Assembly (NCBI RefSeq): GCF_040712315.1
Contig: NC_134018.1
Span: 46,191,335-46,255,334, forward strand
Length of the DNA stretch: 64,000 bases
Direction of reading: 5' to 3'
Origin: Castanea sativa
Lineage: Eukaryota; Streptophyta; Magnoliopsida; Fagales; Fagaceae
Position numbers and translations under genes: made by a program. Under the pieces are notes generated by a model. That model did not search any database, was not told the origin of the DNA, and saw nothing but the letters and a program-made list of their open reading frames with translations. How positions within the stretch are numbered: position 1 is the stretch's first letter; each line of letters opens with the position of its first letter. Positions 48,290 to 58,587 of the stretch are shown in pieces.

Positions 48290-49605
48290 GACCCTTCATT
48301 GATAGTATCTTCTCAGATGCTCGACGTTCTAAGGGTGCTTTAGCTTCTGTCCATCTAAGGCTTTCAGGTAGTAGGATCCTTGCTTTTTGCAATTAATGAC
48401 CCTATAGGGTCCTTTCCAATTAGGTCTTAGTTTTCCATGAGCCGGGTTCTTGGTTGCCAAAGAGACCCTTTTAAGGATGAGGTCCCCAGTGTTGAATTGC
48501 TCGGGTTTCACCATCGCATCATATTGCCTAGCCATAAGATTTTTTTACCTTGCTCTACGTCCATCCTTACCTCGTCTATCAGATCAAGGATGAGACGAAG
48601 TTGCTTTTCATTATCCACATCTTGATACTTCATCACCTTGTGATTTGCCATGTGCACTTTTGCAGGTATCACTGCTTCACTTCCATAGGCTAACTTGAAA
48701 GGAGTTTCTCCTGTGAGGGTTCTCACAGTTGTCCTATAAGCCCATAGAACACCTGGTAGCTCGTCTAACCATACTCTCTTTACCCCCACAAGCCGGATCT
48801 TAATGATCCTCAATAAGGACCGGTCTGCAATTTTTGCTTGTCCGTTCGCCTGTGGGTGGGAAGGTGAGGAATAATGATTCTTGATTCCAAGTTGCTCGCA
48901 AAAGTCCCTGAAAGGTGTGTTGTCAAACTGTCGTCCGTTTTCAGACACTAGTACTAGTACCTTAGGTACCCTGAACCTTCATACAATGCTCTTCTAAACA
49001 AAGTTTTTGACATTCTGCTGAGAAATTTTTGCTAAGGGTTCAGTTTCCACCCACTTAGTAAAGTAATCGATTCTTACTACAAAAAATTTCATCTGCTTGG
49101 TTCCTAGTGGGAAGGGACCTAAGATATCTAGTCCCCATTGCACAAACGGTCATGGGGCCATCATTAGGGTTAGATACTCTAACGATTATCTGGGGACGTT
49201 GCTGAATCGTTGACACTGGTTACACGCTTTGACATAAGCCTTAGTATCTACTTGAATAGTTGGCTAGTAGTAGCTTGCACGGACGACTTTATGAACTAGT
49301 GATCTCACTCTCGAGTGATTCCCACATGCTCCTTCATGAACTTCCCTCAGTATGTAGTTTGACTCGTCTGGAGCTAAGCAACTTAAGTAAGGCTGAGAGA
49401 AGCCTCGTTTGTACAACACTTCATCTATGAGGACATACTTGGCAGCCCTGATCCTTAATTTCCTAGCCTTGTCCTTGTCTTCTGAAAGCCTTCCATCCTT
49501 GAGATAGACTATTATTGGGGTCATCCAATTTTCTTCCCCTCCTATTTGCTGTATCTTTGGAAGATCTATGCTTGACATATATTGGACTTTGTCATACTCG
49601 TCCAT
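48290..49605 (-). pseudogene. Gypsy integrase (broken)
   Basis: Zinc-binding part with HEGACGNHSRVRS (near 49300). The catalytic core is broken by stops between about 49260 and 48950, then reads SENGRQFDN and HPQANGQAKIADRS. The C-terminal part runs MVKPEQFNTGDLILKRV to NWKGPYRVI. In the active site the second Asp is replaced by Glu (48940-48942) and the final Glu by Lys (48832-48834), so the enzyme is dead. No chromodomain follows, in line with the Tat/Athila side of Ty3/gypsy. Confidence 0.9.
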
Positions 49606-49767
49606 AACTCCGCCTGCTGAAGTTGCTTTTTACAAAGCATCTGCTTCCATGTTTTCCTCCCTTGGGAGTTGAATAAAACTGGTCTCTTTAAACTTTTAAA
49701 TGAGCCGCTTTACTTTGTTGAGATACTTCTTCATTCGATCTTCCTTAGCTTCGCACATTCCATTCAA

Positions 49768-50595
49768 TTAATTGATAACTAACTGAGAGTCTCCTTGGAC
49801 GATTTCTGACTTTGCTCCTAAGGACTTAGCCAATTCCAATCCTTTAAGGAGAGCTTCATATTCAGCTTTGTTGTTGGTGGTTTGGTATTGTAGACGGGCT
49901 GCATATTCCAACTTATCTCCCTCGGGGGATTTGAGTATGACTCCAATCCCCCTGCATATAAAGTGGACGAGCCATCTACATTGATGATCCACTTTTGAGC
50001 CCCTTCCTCTCTATCTAGCTCGTCCTGACTGGGAGTGAACTCTACAATGAAATCTGCCAATGCTTGTGCTTTTATCGCACTTCTTGGTTGGTACCTGACA
50101 TTAAATTCACTAAGCTCCACGGCCCATTAGATTAGTCATCCTGCACCTTCCAACTTGCTTATGGCTTTCTTTAGGAGATGGTTTGTCAGGACGTTGATGA
50201 CATGAGCCTGAAAATAACGCCTCAACTTCGTAGAAGCCGTAACCAAAGCAAAGACTAGCTTTTTCATCATTGGATATCGTCATTCCGCTCCTCTTAGCGC
50301 CCAGCTCGTATAGTAAACTGGCTTCTGTATCCTCCCTTCTTCTCTAATCAATGTCGAGCTCACTGCATGTGGGGACATCGCTAAATATAAATATAATTCT
50401 TCACCTGGTATGGACGGGCTCAGCAGGGGTACTGTGGTGAGGTAGGTCTTGACACTCGTCCGTCTATTTAAATGTCTTCTTGAGAACTTTAAAGAATGGT
50501 AAACACTTGTCAGTAGCTTTTGAGATGAACTTGTTAAGGGCGGTAACTTGTCCGGTGAGAGATTGAACTTCTTTGATATTTCTTGGTGGCTTCAT
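49768..50595 (-). pseudogene. Gypsy RNase H region (broken)
   Basis: Fragments in two frames: FNVRYQPRSAIKAQALADF and INVDGSS (first acidic residue) in one, then TTNNKAEYEALLKGLELAKS and QGDSQLVIN in the other. These are the Asp, Glu and Asp motifs of retroviral-type RNase H. A frameshift separates the halves near 49930. The connection domain upstream (50130-50590) has several stops. Confidence 0.85.
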
Positions 50596-50597
50596 AT

Positions 50598-51355
50598 TCA
50601 GTATCGCTTGGATTTTATTAGGATTTTATTAGGATTTGCCTCAATTCCTCTATGCGAAACCATGAGCCCAAGAAACTTACTTGACGAAACTCCAAAAGCA
50701 CACTTGCTCGGATTTGACTTCATGTTATACCGCCTAAGAGTATCAAAGGTTTCTTGAAGGTCGTGCATGTGCTTTTTCTTGTCCAAACTCTTTACTAGCA
50801 TGCCATCTACATAAACTTCTACATTCCATCTAATCTGTGGACGAAACATATGGATAACCAACCCTTGGTAAATTGCTCCCGCGTTCTTTAAACCGAAGGG
50901 CATCATCTTGTAGCAAAACAAACCCTGGCTAGTAATGAAAGATGTCTTCTCTCCATCCACCTCTCCATCCTGATTTGATTGTATCCTGGAAAAGCATCCA
51001 TGAAACTTAGCAATTTATGACCCACAGTCGAGTCCACCAGCTAACCAATGCGTGGCAACGGATAATTATCCTTGGGGCAGGCTTTGTTCAGATCAGTGAA
51101 GTTCACCCACATTCTCCATTTGCCATTAGCCTTCCTGACCATGACCACATTAGCCAACCAGTCCGGGTAATAGACTTCCCGGATAAAGTTTGCCGCAGTT
51201 AACTTTTGGACTTCCTCTTTAATGGCGTTGTCTCGCTCAAGGGCAAAAATTCTTTTCTTTTGATACACAGGCTTGGACGAAGGATACATGTTTAGACGAT
51301 AGGTAATGACACTTGGGTCAATACCTGGCATGTCCTCATGACTCCATGTGAACAC
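50598..51355 (-). pseudogene. Gypsy reverse transcriptase (broken)
   Basis: Contains YPDWLANVVMVRKANGKWRM, FTDLNKACPKDNYPLPRI, LLSFMDAFPGYNQI, FCYKMMPFGLKNAGA and then YVDG at 50802-50813, where YVDD is required. The lost second Asp removes a catalytic metal ligand. TAG at 51041-51043 replaces an expected Gln, and a short frameshift lies near 50960. Confidence 0.92.
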
Positions 51356-51585
51356 ATCAAAGCTCTTCTTTAAAACTGGACCAGGTCTTGCCTCGTCTTC
51401 TTTTCCATGCTCGCCCCAACCCTAGTAAACTTTTCGGGGTTGTTCTAGTCCAAAGGAATGTCTTTCAGTACTTCCGTGGACTTCGCGGTAATCCTTCCCT
51501 TATCTATGCTCATTGTCTGTATGTACTCGTCCATAGCCAACATGGCTAGGTAGCACTCTTTGGCGGCTAGTTGATCTCTTTGCAC

Positions 51586-52020
51586 TTAACCAACTCCATA
51601 CTCAGCCGAGAACTTGACAGACAAATGGTAGGTAAATGTTACCGCCTTCCAACTATTTAAAGTCAGTCTTCCAATGATGGCATTGTATGACGATGAGTAG
51701 TTAACAACAAGTAAGTTTACTTCTTTGGTTATCTGTTGTAGATATGCTCCGACCACCACAGGTAATGTGATGGTACCCACGGGTTGCACTTTCATTCCTC
51801 CAAATCCTACCAAGGACGAGTTTACTGGACGAAGCTGATCTCATCCAAGCCTTATTTGATGAAAGGCGGGGTAATACAAGATGTTTGCTAAACTCCCATT
51901 GTCTATTAACACCCTTTTAGTCGTATAATAAGCAATGAGCAAGGTAATGACGATCGCGTCGTCATGTGGGTGGTGAATCCTTTCAGCATCCTCGTCTGTG
52001 AATGTAATGGCTTACTCGTT
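51586..52020 (-). pseudogene. Gypsy protease region (broken)
   Basis: Reads VLIDNGSLANILYYPAFHQ, then VGFGGMKVQPVGTITLPV and SSSYNAIIGRLTLNSWKAV. This corresponds to the aspartic protease of plant gypsy elements, with the active site in DNGS form. TGA at 51841-51843 sits where Arg is expected, and TAA at 52012-52014 where a Gln-type codon would fit. Confidence 0.85.
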
Positions 52021-52199
52021 AGCTCTCTTCTTCTTTGGAGATCGTCTAGACAGTTGGATGTTTTGCACCACCTTTAGGTATGTCTTCCTTGACTTGGTAA
52101 ATTGACCTGTCGAGGTTCCCCCTATAATAACTCTTATTTCTCCAAGTGGGGTCGTGACGACTCTTCCACATTTGCCTTCAATTTCTCGTCCTTGTGGTC

Positions 52200-53510
52200 T
52201 CATCCAAGAAAATTTCTTAATTTTCCTTGTCTGATGAGATTCTTTATCTGCTGCTTCAAATCAAAACAGTCGTCTGTGTCATGCCCATGATCTATATGGA
52301 AGCGGCAATGCTTGTTCCTATTATGCTTGTTGGGATCTCTTTTCATTTTATCTGGCCACTTCGAGGATGGGTCATCCTTGATTTGCATAAGCATTTGTTC
52401 AAGTGGCATATTCAAGGGCGTGTACTGCTGACTCCTTACTGAAGAACCTGCTTTTTTGTTATCTCTGTCTTTTTTCTCTCTTGCCCGAGCCTTCTTTGGA
52501 CGAGTACCTTGCTTAGGATGGCGTGGGAGATTTGCTTCCATCCGCTCTGCTCTCTTCCTCTTCTTGGCTATGATTGCATCCTCTGCATTCATGAAATTTT
52601 GGGCTGAATGGACGAGTTCAGCCATGGTTTGTGGCTCTTGCTCGTAAAGCTTATGAATGAAAAAATCAGAGTTAACTCCATTATGGAAGGCTGCCAATAA
52701 TAACTTGTCATCCATCTCATCCATCGTTAGTTCTTCCCTGTTGAAATGGGTAATGAAGGACCACAAGCTTTTATTTTCCCTTTGCTCTATGGTTAACAGG
52801 TTAGACGAGGAACGCTTATGCTGTTGTCCTCGGATAAAATTGTTCACAAATAACTTACTCAATTCTTCGAACGAGCCCATAGTATTTGGAGGTATCTTGC
52901 TGAACCACACTCACGCTGGCCCCTTGAGGGTGGTAGGGAAAGCCCTACACATAATCTCGCTCGGAACCCCCAAGAGGTGCATGGTAGTCTTGAAGGTGGC
53001 GATATGATCACATGGGTCGCACGCTCCATCATATGAATCCAAAGAAGGCATCTTGAACTTTGGAGGTAAGGGGTGACTGTTGATGGAAGCAGTGAAAGGG
53101 GAGTCTGTTCAATGAACCAAATCATCCATGGGGTTTGCCCTTCTCATATTCTCCCTCATCTTGTCCATAGCCTTCCTCATTTGGTCCATCTCTCTTTTCA
53201 AATGTGGAACCCTTCGCGAAGTGGTCCCCCTTGACTGGTTCTCGGGCTCAACATTATCTCCTCTATCTTCTTGACTCTAGACTTCTCTTCTCGCGTGTCT
53301 TTCATGGTACTGCCTCTTTAGACCAATCTCCCTAGTCAACTCTTGGTTCTGATGGGTTAATGCCGCCATGGCGGCTGCCATGGACTGTATGTGCTAGACG
53401 GAAGGCAATTGCATGACAGGTGCTGACTGACGGTCACGGTGGGGATTACTAGAAACATCCCTACTCTCTTGGTGGCTTGGGTTAGTGGCCCTTGATTTTG
53501 TCCGAACCAT
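52200..53510 (-). pseudogene. Gypsy gag (in frame, four internal stops)
   Basis: One frame runs from the ATG at 53510 to 52200, about 436 codons, without a frameshift. The order is a basic N-terminus, a coiled-coil-like stretch, the retrotrans_gag domain (WFSKIPPNTMGSFEEL, then IEQRENKSLWSFI) and a Lys/Arg-rich part. Last comes a zinc-knuckle-like CRFHIDHGHDTDDCFDLK. The stops at 53394 (TAG), 53277 (TAG), 53109 (TGA) and 52911 (TGA) each sit where CAG or CGA is expected. The terminal TGA at 52200 is probably also a mutated CGA, since pro-like sequence continues in frame. Confidence 0.92.
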
Positions 53511-53555
53511 ACAGCCTTTTGTCGGAGAAAAAATGTTGCAAAACACAATTTCCTT

Positions 53556-53574
53556 TCCCACAGACGGCGCTAAC
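53556..53574 (-). promoter_or_regulatory. Gypsy primer-binding site region
   Basis: Immediately inside the 5' LTR, the minus strand reads GTTAGCGCCGTCTGTGGG. GCGCCGT is shared with the primer sites of many plant gypsy elements that use tRNA-Asp. The match to any particular tRNA was judged by eye only. Confidence 0.5.
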
Positions 53575-54192
53575 TGATGATGCAAGGAAAATCAGTAGGC
53601 TGGATACTTCGGGCTTCAAGGGGCTAGCGATTGATTGGAAGGCCTAAAAAAAGAAAACACGATCAAAGGTGACTGGGGTAGACCGGCCAAGGACCCTCCG
53701 ATGCCAAAGTTAGTTTCTTTCTTTTATTCTAGAATTTCAACTTTTTAGGAGTTGTTTTTAACTTACCTTCACTTGATGTGAATGAACGTTTATATAGTGT
53801 GGTCTTGGAGTAGTTACTTGTCTCATAACTTCTCCTACAAATGAAAAGGTTAGGGGATTCAAGGTTAACTTCCACAACCACTATATGAGTTAGAACATTT
53901 TATTTCCTATAACTGTTATGGAAGTTAAGTCCTGCGAAGGAAGTTACAATGGTGAATCAGGACCTAAATCATGCCTCCAAATAGTGACACGTGGTCCAAT
54001 TAGTTCTTGTACATTTTCTGGAATTATTTCGAGTGTTAGAGCTCGTCTAGGGGTTTTCCTTATGGACGAGCCACATGACTATGGACGACCTTCTTGACAA
54101 GGGAAGCCATTCTTGCCTTCTTGCCCTGGACGGCCCTACCCTAGACGACCCCTATGGACGAGTTGGAGTTTGTCTATTTTTGCTCACCATCA
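53575..54192 (-). repeat. Gypsy 5' LTR
   Basis: 618 bp, paired with 31156-31759. It carries the same termini and the shared 'gtttatatagtgtgg' stretch. Confidence 0.95.
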
Positions 54193-54470
54193 TATTGCAC
54201 TTCCTAAAAGGGCAATTGGACTAATTGCAACATGTAATGTCACTTAGAAGCTTAATTGTCTTTAACTTTCTTGTCTTAGGGAAAGTAAAGAAGACAAGTT
54301 AAAGGATGGACATAAAGATGTTATGTGCATCATTACTTTGTGTGGGAGATCCTTGATCATGTACAAAATCTCATAATAAAATGATAAATCATAATTAAAA
54401 ATAACATATTTCATTATTATACTCAATTATTTTTTTCACATATTTTAATTAATTCAAAGAAGAAATTTTA

Positions 54471-54637
54471 TACCACTGCGCACCCTTGATGCAGTGGTCA
54501 CTCCACAAGTATAAGTGATTATGAGGTGTGGGGGGTAAGGGCCGGAGTTCAAGTTTTCAGAAGAGAGCTTCACGTATATGTATACTTAGATTAGGCTAGA
54601 GTAAAAATTCTATATTATATATATATATATATATATA
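54471..54637 (+). mobile_element. tRNA-derived SINE, copy B
   Basis: Same family as 24262-24420: 'gcgcacccttgatgcagtgg' near the start, a box-B-like GAGTTCAAGTTTTC, then an AT-rich tail ending in (TA)n. Unit 1 has no insertion at the matching place (near 24595), so this copy arrived in unit 2 after the duplication. Confidence 0.8.
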
Positions 54638-55226
54638 CGGATTTAATGAGTATGGGATAGTAATTGGTGCATTGGTATATAGAATGAGATAGAGTAATTA
54701 ATGCATTGATAGATGCATTATACCTGCGAAATTCTTTTATCTCATTTTTTATGTTTTATTTTAGGTGAAATTATGTTGTAAGTCCTTAAATTTTGCTTGC
54801 TAAGCGCAATTAGTCTTTAAAGTTTTAAGTGAGCACTATTGATCCTTGAAGTTTTAAAAATGAGCATAATTGGTCACTTTGTTAACTTATATTCTTTTTT
54901 TTATTTTATTTTATGTGTTTGACAAAACAATATATGCCTTTTTAATGACGTGGCAAATGTTTTTAGTATTAAAAAAATTACATGTCAGCAAACACACCAC
55001 CCACCTACCACTACCTCAAGTCTGCCATAGTCTCCAGTTTTTCACTGCTTGATCTAGCTAATACTTTCGTCTCGCTCCTCCTTGATTCATAATTTGTCAC
55101 ATAATGATTTTTTTTTTAATCTTATAAATTAACTAGAGTTTTAAAAAAAATAAAAAATCAATCACATCTTAAATTGTGATGTGCTTTTGTGTTAGAACAT
55201 ATATATATGTATATATGTATGTGTAG

Positions 55227-55640
55227 ACAAAACTTAGGTATAGTACCTTAGGTGTTGTTCCTTAAGTTCATTTTTTAAGATTCAGCCATGTGGCTACTTA
55301 ACTAAAAAATACACTTCCATCTTATGAGAAAAAATTCACATGGCAGAATCTTAAAAGGGGAACCTAAGGAACAACACCTAAGTGTTTGTTTGGATACCGC
55401 TTATTGCTGAAAACTAAAAACACTGTAGCAAAATAATTTTTAAATGTGTGAATAGTGCCGTGAGACCTAGTTTGAAAGAAAAATTTGTTGAAATCCATAC
55501 TTGCGAATCTCGTGAACAGTGCATGGGACCTACACAAAAAATGCTAGACGCAAATTTTTTTCCTTTTCAGTGCAATCCAAATGGAGGCTAAGTAATGTAT
55601 CTAAGTCTTTTTTTAATAAACTACTGTACCTAAGTTTTGT
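55227..55640. mobile_element. MITE with a second MITE nested inside
   Basis: The outer element has inverted ends ACAAAACTTAGGTA and the complement TACCTAAGTTTTGT. Its inner arms also pair ('ccttaggtgttgttcctta' with 'aaggaacaacacctaa'). About 55381-55592 is a nested hAT-type MITE with 'gtttggataccgc' at one end and 'caatccaaatggagg' at the other. Unit 1 lacks both at the matching place (near 25320). Confidence 0.75.
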
Positions 55641-56543
55641 TATATATATATATGAGAAAGATTTTATCAATTATAAAAGTTAGTCAATAAATAAAAATAA
55701 CAATATCCAACAAATAATACGGTTAACTCGAAGTGCACGACAAACTTTAATAGTAATTTTTTTTCTTTTAGAATATTAAGTATTTTTAATACACACACGA
55801 AGAGAGGAGAATTTAAAAAAAAAAAAAAAAATTTACAATAGTGTATATTCAAAATAGCCAAACTCTTGGATACATAAGCTTTTTTTTTGGGAGAGATTTG
55901 GATACATAAGCTTTAAAACTACCTTTAATTGTAACTAAAAAAAAACAGAATCAAAGATCTTCAAAACGTAATCCAACAAGAATAAGAACAAGAACTACCC
56001 CGGCAATTATTGTAGGAAGTAAGTTGGAACAGGGAAAAAAATTCTATTAAGGATTTAGTGGGCCAACTCCAACATGACAAAGATTAAGAAGAACTGTACT
56101 GAAGCCCAGCTTCATTCGATTTTAGTACTCATCCAAAATGCAAAATCACCCAACCTAAAAACCATAAAAGATTTTCTAGTACACGTGCAATATATATATA
56201 ACATTAGTTAATTACTACGAGTCAGTTCGTGTAACATGTTAGATTTTCTTGCATAAAAAAGAAAAAGAAAAAGAAAAACTGGATTTTCTAGTACACGTGC
56301 AGTGCCCAAAAAACCAAATTGACTTTTTTTTTTTTGATGGGATTTTTATTTTATTTTTATTACTTTGTAAGAAAAGAAAGATGAAAAAAGAAAGAAAGAA
56401 AAAGCAAGAGAGAGTAAACACTTTACAGCGAGAGTAAGAGTATCACCGTCGCATGACTATGAACCCAACTGACCTTCATTATCACATGTTAGATTAAAAT
56501 CCTTTTGAGTTTTTTGGTTACTCTATCGCATAGAGCTTCTTAA

Positions 56544-57232
56544 CAGAGGCGGGTTGATGGATTTAGGGGCTTAGGCGAAAATTGACCGGAGACTTTTTAT
56601 ATATTTAAATATGATTTTTTTTAATAAAAAAAAGAATATTACTTAAATTTTATTATTTTGTTTTAGATGTAAAATTATTAATTAACCATGTAGATTTTTT
56701 TTTTCTTTAGAAAATTTATAGACACAAAAAATTGACAACTTTTCAGAGTTGTTGATGTAGGATAATGGTAAGTAAAAATGTGATGTTAGTGGTAGACCTA
56801 GATGAAAACTAGTAAAAGTTTGCCAGCTCAACTGTTGTGAAATTCTTTGTGTATTGCTTTTTTTTTTTTTTTTTGTACAAAGTGCTATATTGAAAATATT
56901 TTCACAACAAATCCTAAATATTAAGTTGTTACTGGTTCTAATTTAAACCCACTACTGAAATTATTATTATTTTTTTTCAACTAATAACAGCCGGTAACAA
57001 TCTGCCACTTAAGATTTGTTATGAAAAATGTTGTGGACATAATATTTTTCTCTCTTTTTTCTTGTTTTTTATTTGATAAAAAAATTATTTTATTTATTGG
57101 CTAATATTTTTGGGTTTAATGAATAAGTTTATAACATAAAAAATTACTTTATTGGCCAAAATTTAGGGGCCTTTTTCTACTTGGGGGCTTTAGGTAACCG
57201 CCTCACTTGCTTTCATACTAGAGCCGGCCTTG
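56544..57232. mobile_element. hAT-like non-autonomous element (about 690 bp)
   Basis: Starts CAGAGGCGGG and ends GCCGGCCTTG, imperfect inverted ends of hAT type. The 8-bp flanks CTTCTTAA and TACTTAAA surround it, an imperfect target duplication. Unit 1 is continuous at this place (near 26030). No transposase frame. Confidence 0.7.
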
Positions 57233-58189
57233 TACTTAAATCCTAATATTTCCTTTTGTATCTTTTGTATTTAAAAGTCCAGATTATGCTAAGTTAAAAT
57301 TCCACTAACAAACCCATTAAAAAAAATTATGCCATAGTATCAAGTCATTCTCTCTTTTACGTGGTTAGTGAAAGATCCAAAATTTGAGTCCAAATTGCTC
57401 TCTTTGGTGATGCAAAGGTTTGAAAAGTGTTTTCGATGATTGAAGTGCGATGGAGTTTTGGCCAGAGAGACTTTTGATATTTTCTCTCTCTAGAAACGTT
57501 AACATTAAAGTCAATGTTAACCATTAATTGGATTTTTTGTTTTTAAAAACTTGCACACTATATATTTTAGATAAAAGTTAATAATATGCATTTATTACAA
57601 TTTGGAAATATATATTTTTATTTTTCAAACAAATAAAAAGGATAAACTTTAGTTATAAGTATAAACTGTAATTTATTTTTTGAACATGTATTTGAAAGTG
57701 TTGCAAAGATATAGACAAAAGTTTGGGTAGCAAAATAAGATCAAAGTGAGGGAAAAAATACTAAATTTTAAGAGTTCTCTTAGTTTTTTATTTTTTAGTT
57801 TTAAATTGGGGTGTTTTACTTTTATTTGAATAAAAATGGCTAAATTTTAAGAAATAAAAAGATGAATTTGAAAGGAAAAAAAATCTTAAATTTTAGAATT
57901 TTTATTTTTGAATTCAAAATAAAATTTGTTATTTGACATTTATAACTCTATTTTTAAGATAAGTTACCATTTATTAATGATGATATTTTTAAACTATATA
58001 AAAATTTCAAAAAAGGAGTTCTTATAAATGGGTTTTTACTGCCCTAAGCGCTATGTTAATAAACTATTTTAAAAAATTTTTATGAAAAAATAAAAAAGGT
58101 AACTGATTGATTTGGAATTTTTTTTTATATGACAAAATAAATTATTAATGTATATCTTAACGGACCAATATTACATACTATAAAATAGA

Positions 58190-58587
58190 TAAATAGATTA
58201 TTTTATATAGTTTATTAGTAGAACGCTGACTTGTTGGACTCAGGAACTCTAGCTTGATCCCATACAGTGGGGTTTATATCAGTCTAAAACCCTAGCTCAT
58301 CGCTCTTTGCCACTGATTCACACAAAGGTTCTCTCTCTGTTGTTATTGTTCTTGCTTTCGTGCTTGGTCGATTATATTTTCGAAACTTATATTATCATTG
58401 ATAATGAAATGTTGGTATAATTGAGTTGTAAAGGAGGTTTTTTTTTTTTTTTTTTTTTGGGGATTTGTTTCTGGGTACTTCTTTTTTCCTTGGGAGAGCA
58501 TCAAATTTTGATATGGGTCTATGTAAAGAATGGTTTTTGTTTTTTTGTTATAATTATGATGTGTTATGTGGTTTCAGGTCTTGGGAA
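58190..58587 (+). promoter_or_regulatory. PUR4 promoter and untranslated leader, probable leader intron
   Basis: TATA-like TTTATATCAG near 58273 precedes a leader beginning around 58300. A possible donor TTG|GTATAA at 58415 and a good acceptor GTGGTTTCAG at 58577 would remove a T-rich intron just before the GTCTTGGGAA-ATG context. The whole stretch is duplicated at 26860-27390. Confidence 0.5.

Larger units (their letters stand above)
31156..54192 (-). mobile_element. Ty3/gypsy LTR retrotransposon, probably Tat lineage, with nested insertions
   Basis: The element reads on the minus strand. 5' LTR 53575-54192, 3' LTR 31156-31759, terminal TGATGATG/CA(C/T)(C/T)ATCA. Flanks TATTA (31151-31155) and TATTG (54193-54197) are a target duplication with one change, and unit 1 has the empty site near 23950. 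Next to the 5' LTR a GCGCCGTC-containing primer-binding site is present; next to the 3' LTR there is a purine tract with AAAGGGG. Order: gag, protease, reverse transcriptase, RNase H, integrase, without a chromodomain; then, beyond the insertions, an opposite-strand gene. The Helitron (40426-48209) and copia material (about 34809-40373) are inserted. Confidence 0.9.
27425..58540. repeat. Tandem duplication, unit 2, split by nested transposons
   Basis: Second copy of the unit described at 23009. After subtracting a solo LTR (28248-31014), the gypsy element (31156-54192), a SINE (about 54471-54637), a nested MITE pair (55227-55640) and a hAT-like insert (56544-57232), about 4 kb remains, colinear with unit 1. 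It runs into the PUR4 leader. Confidence 0.85.
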
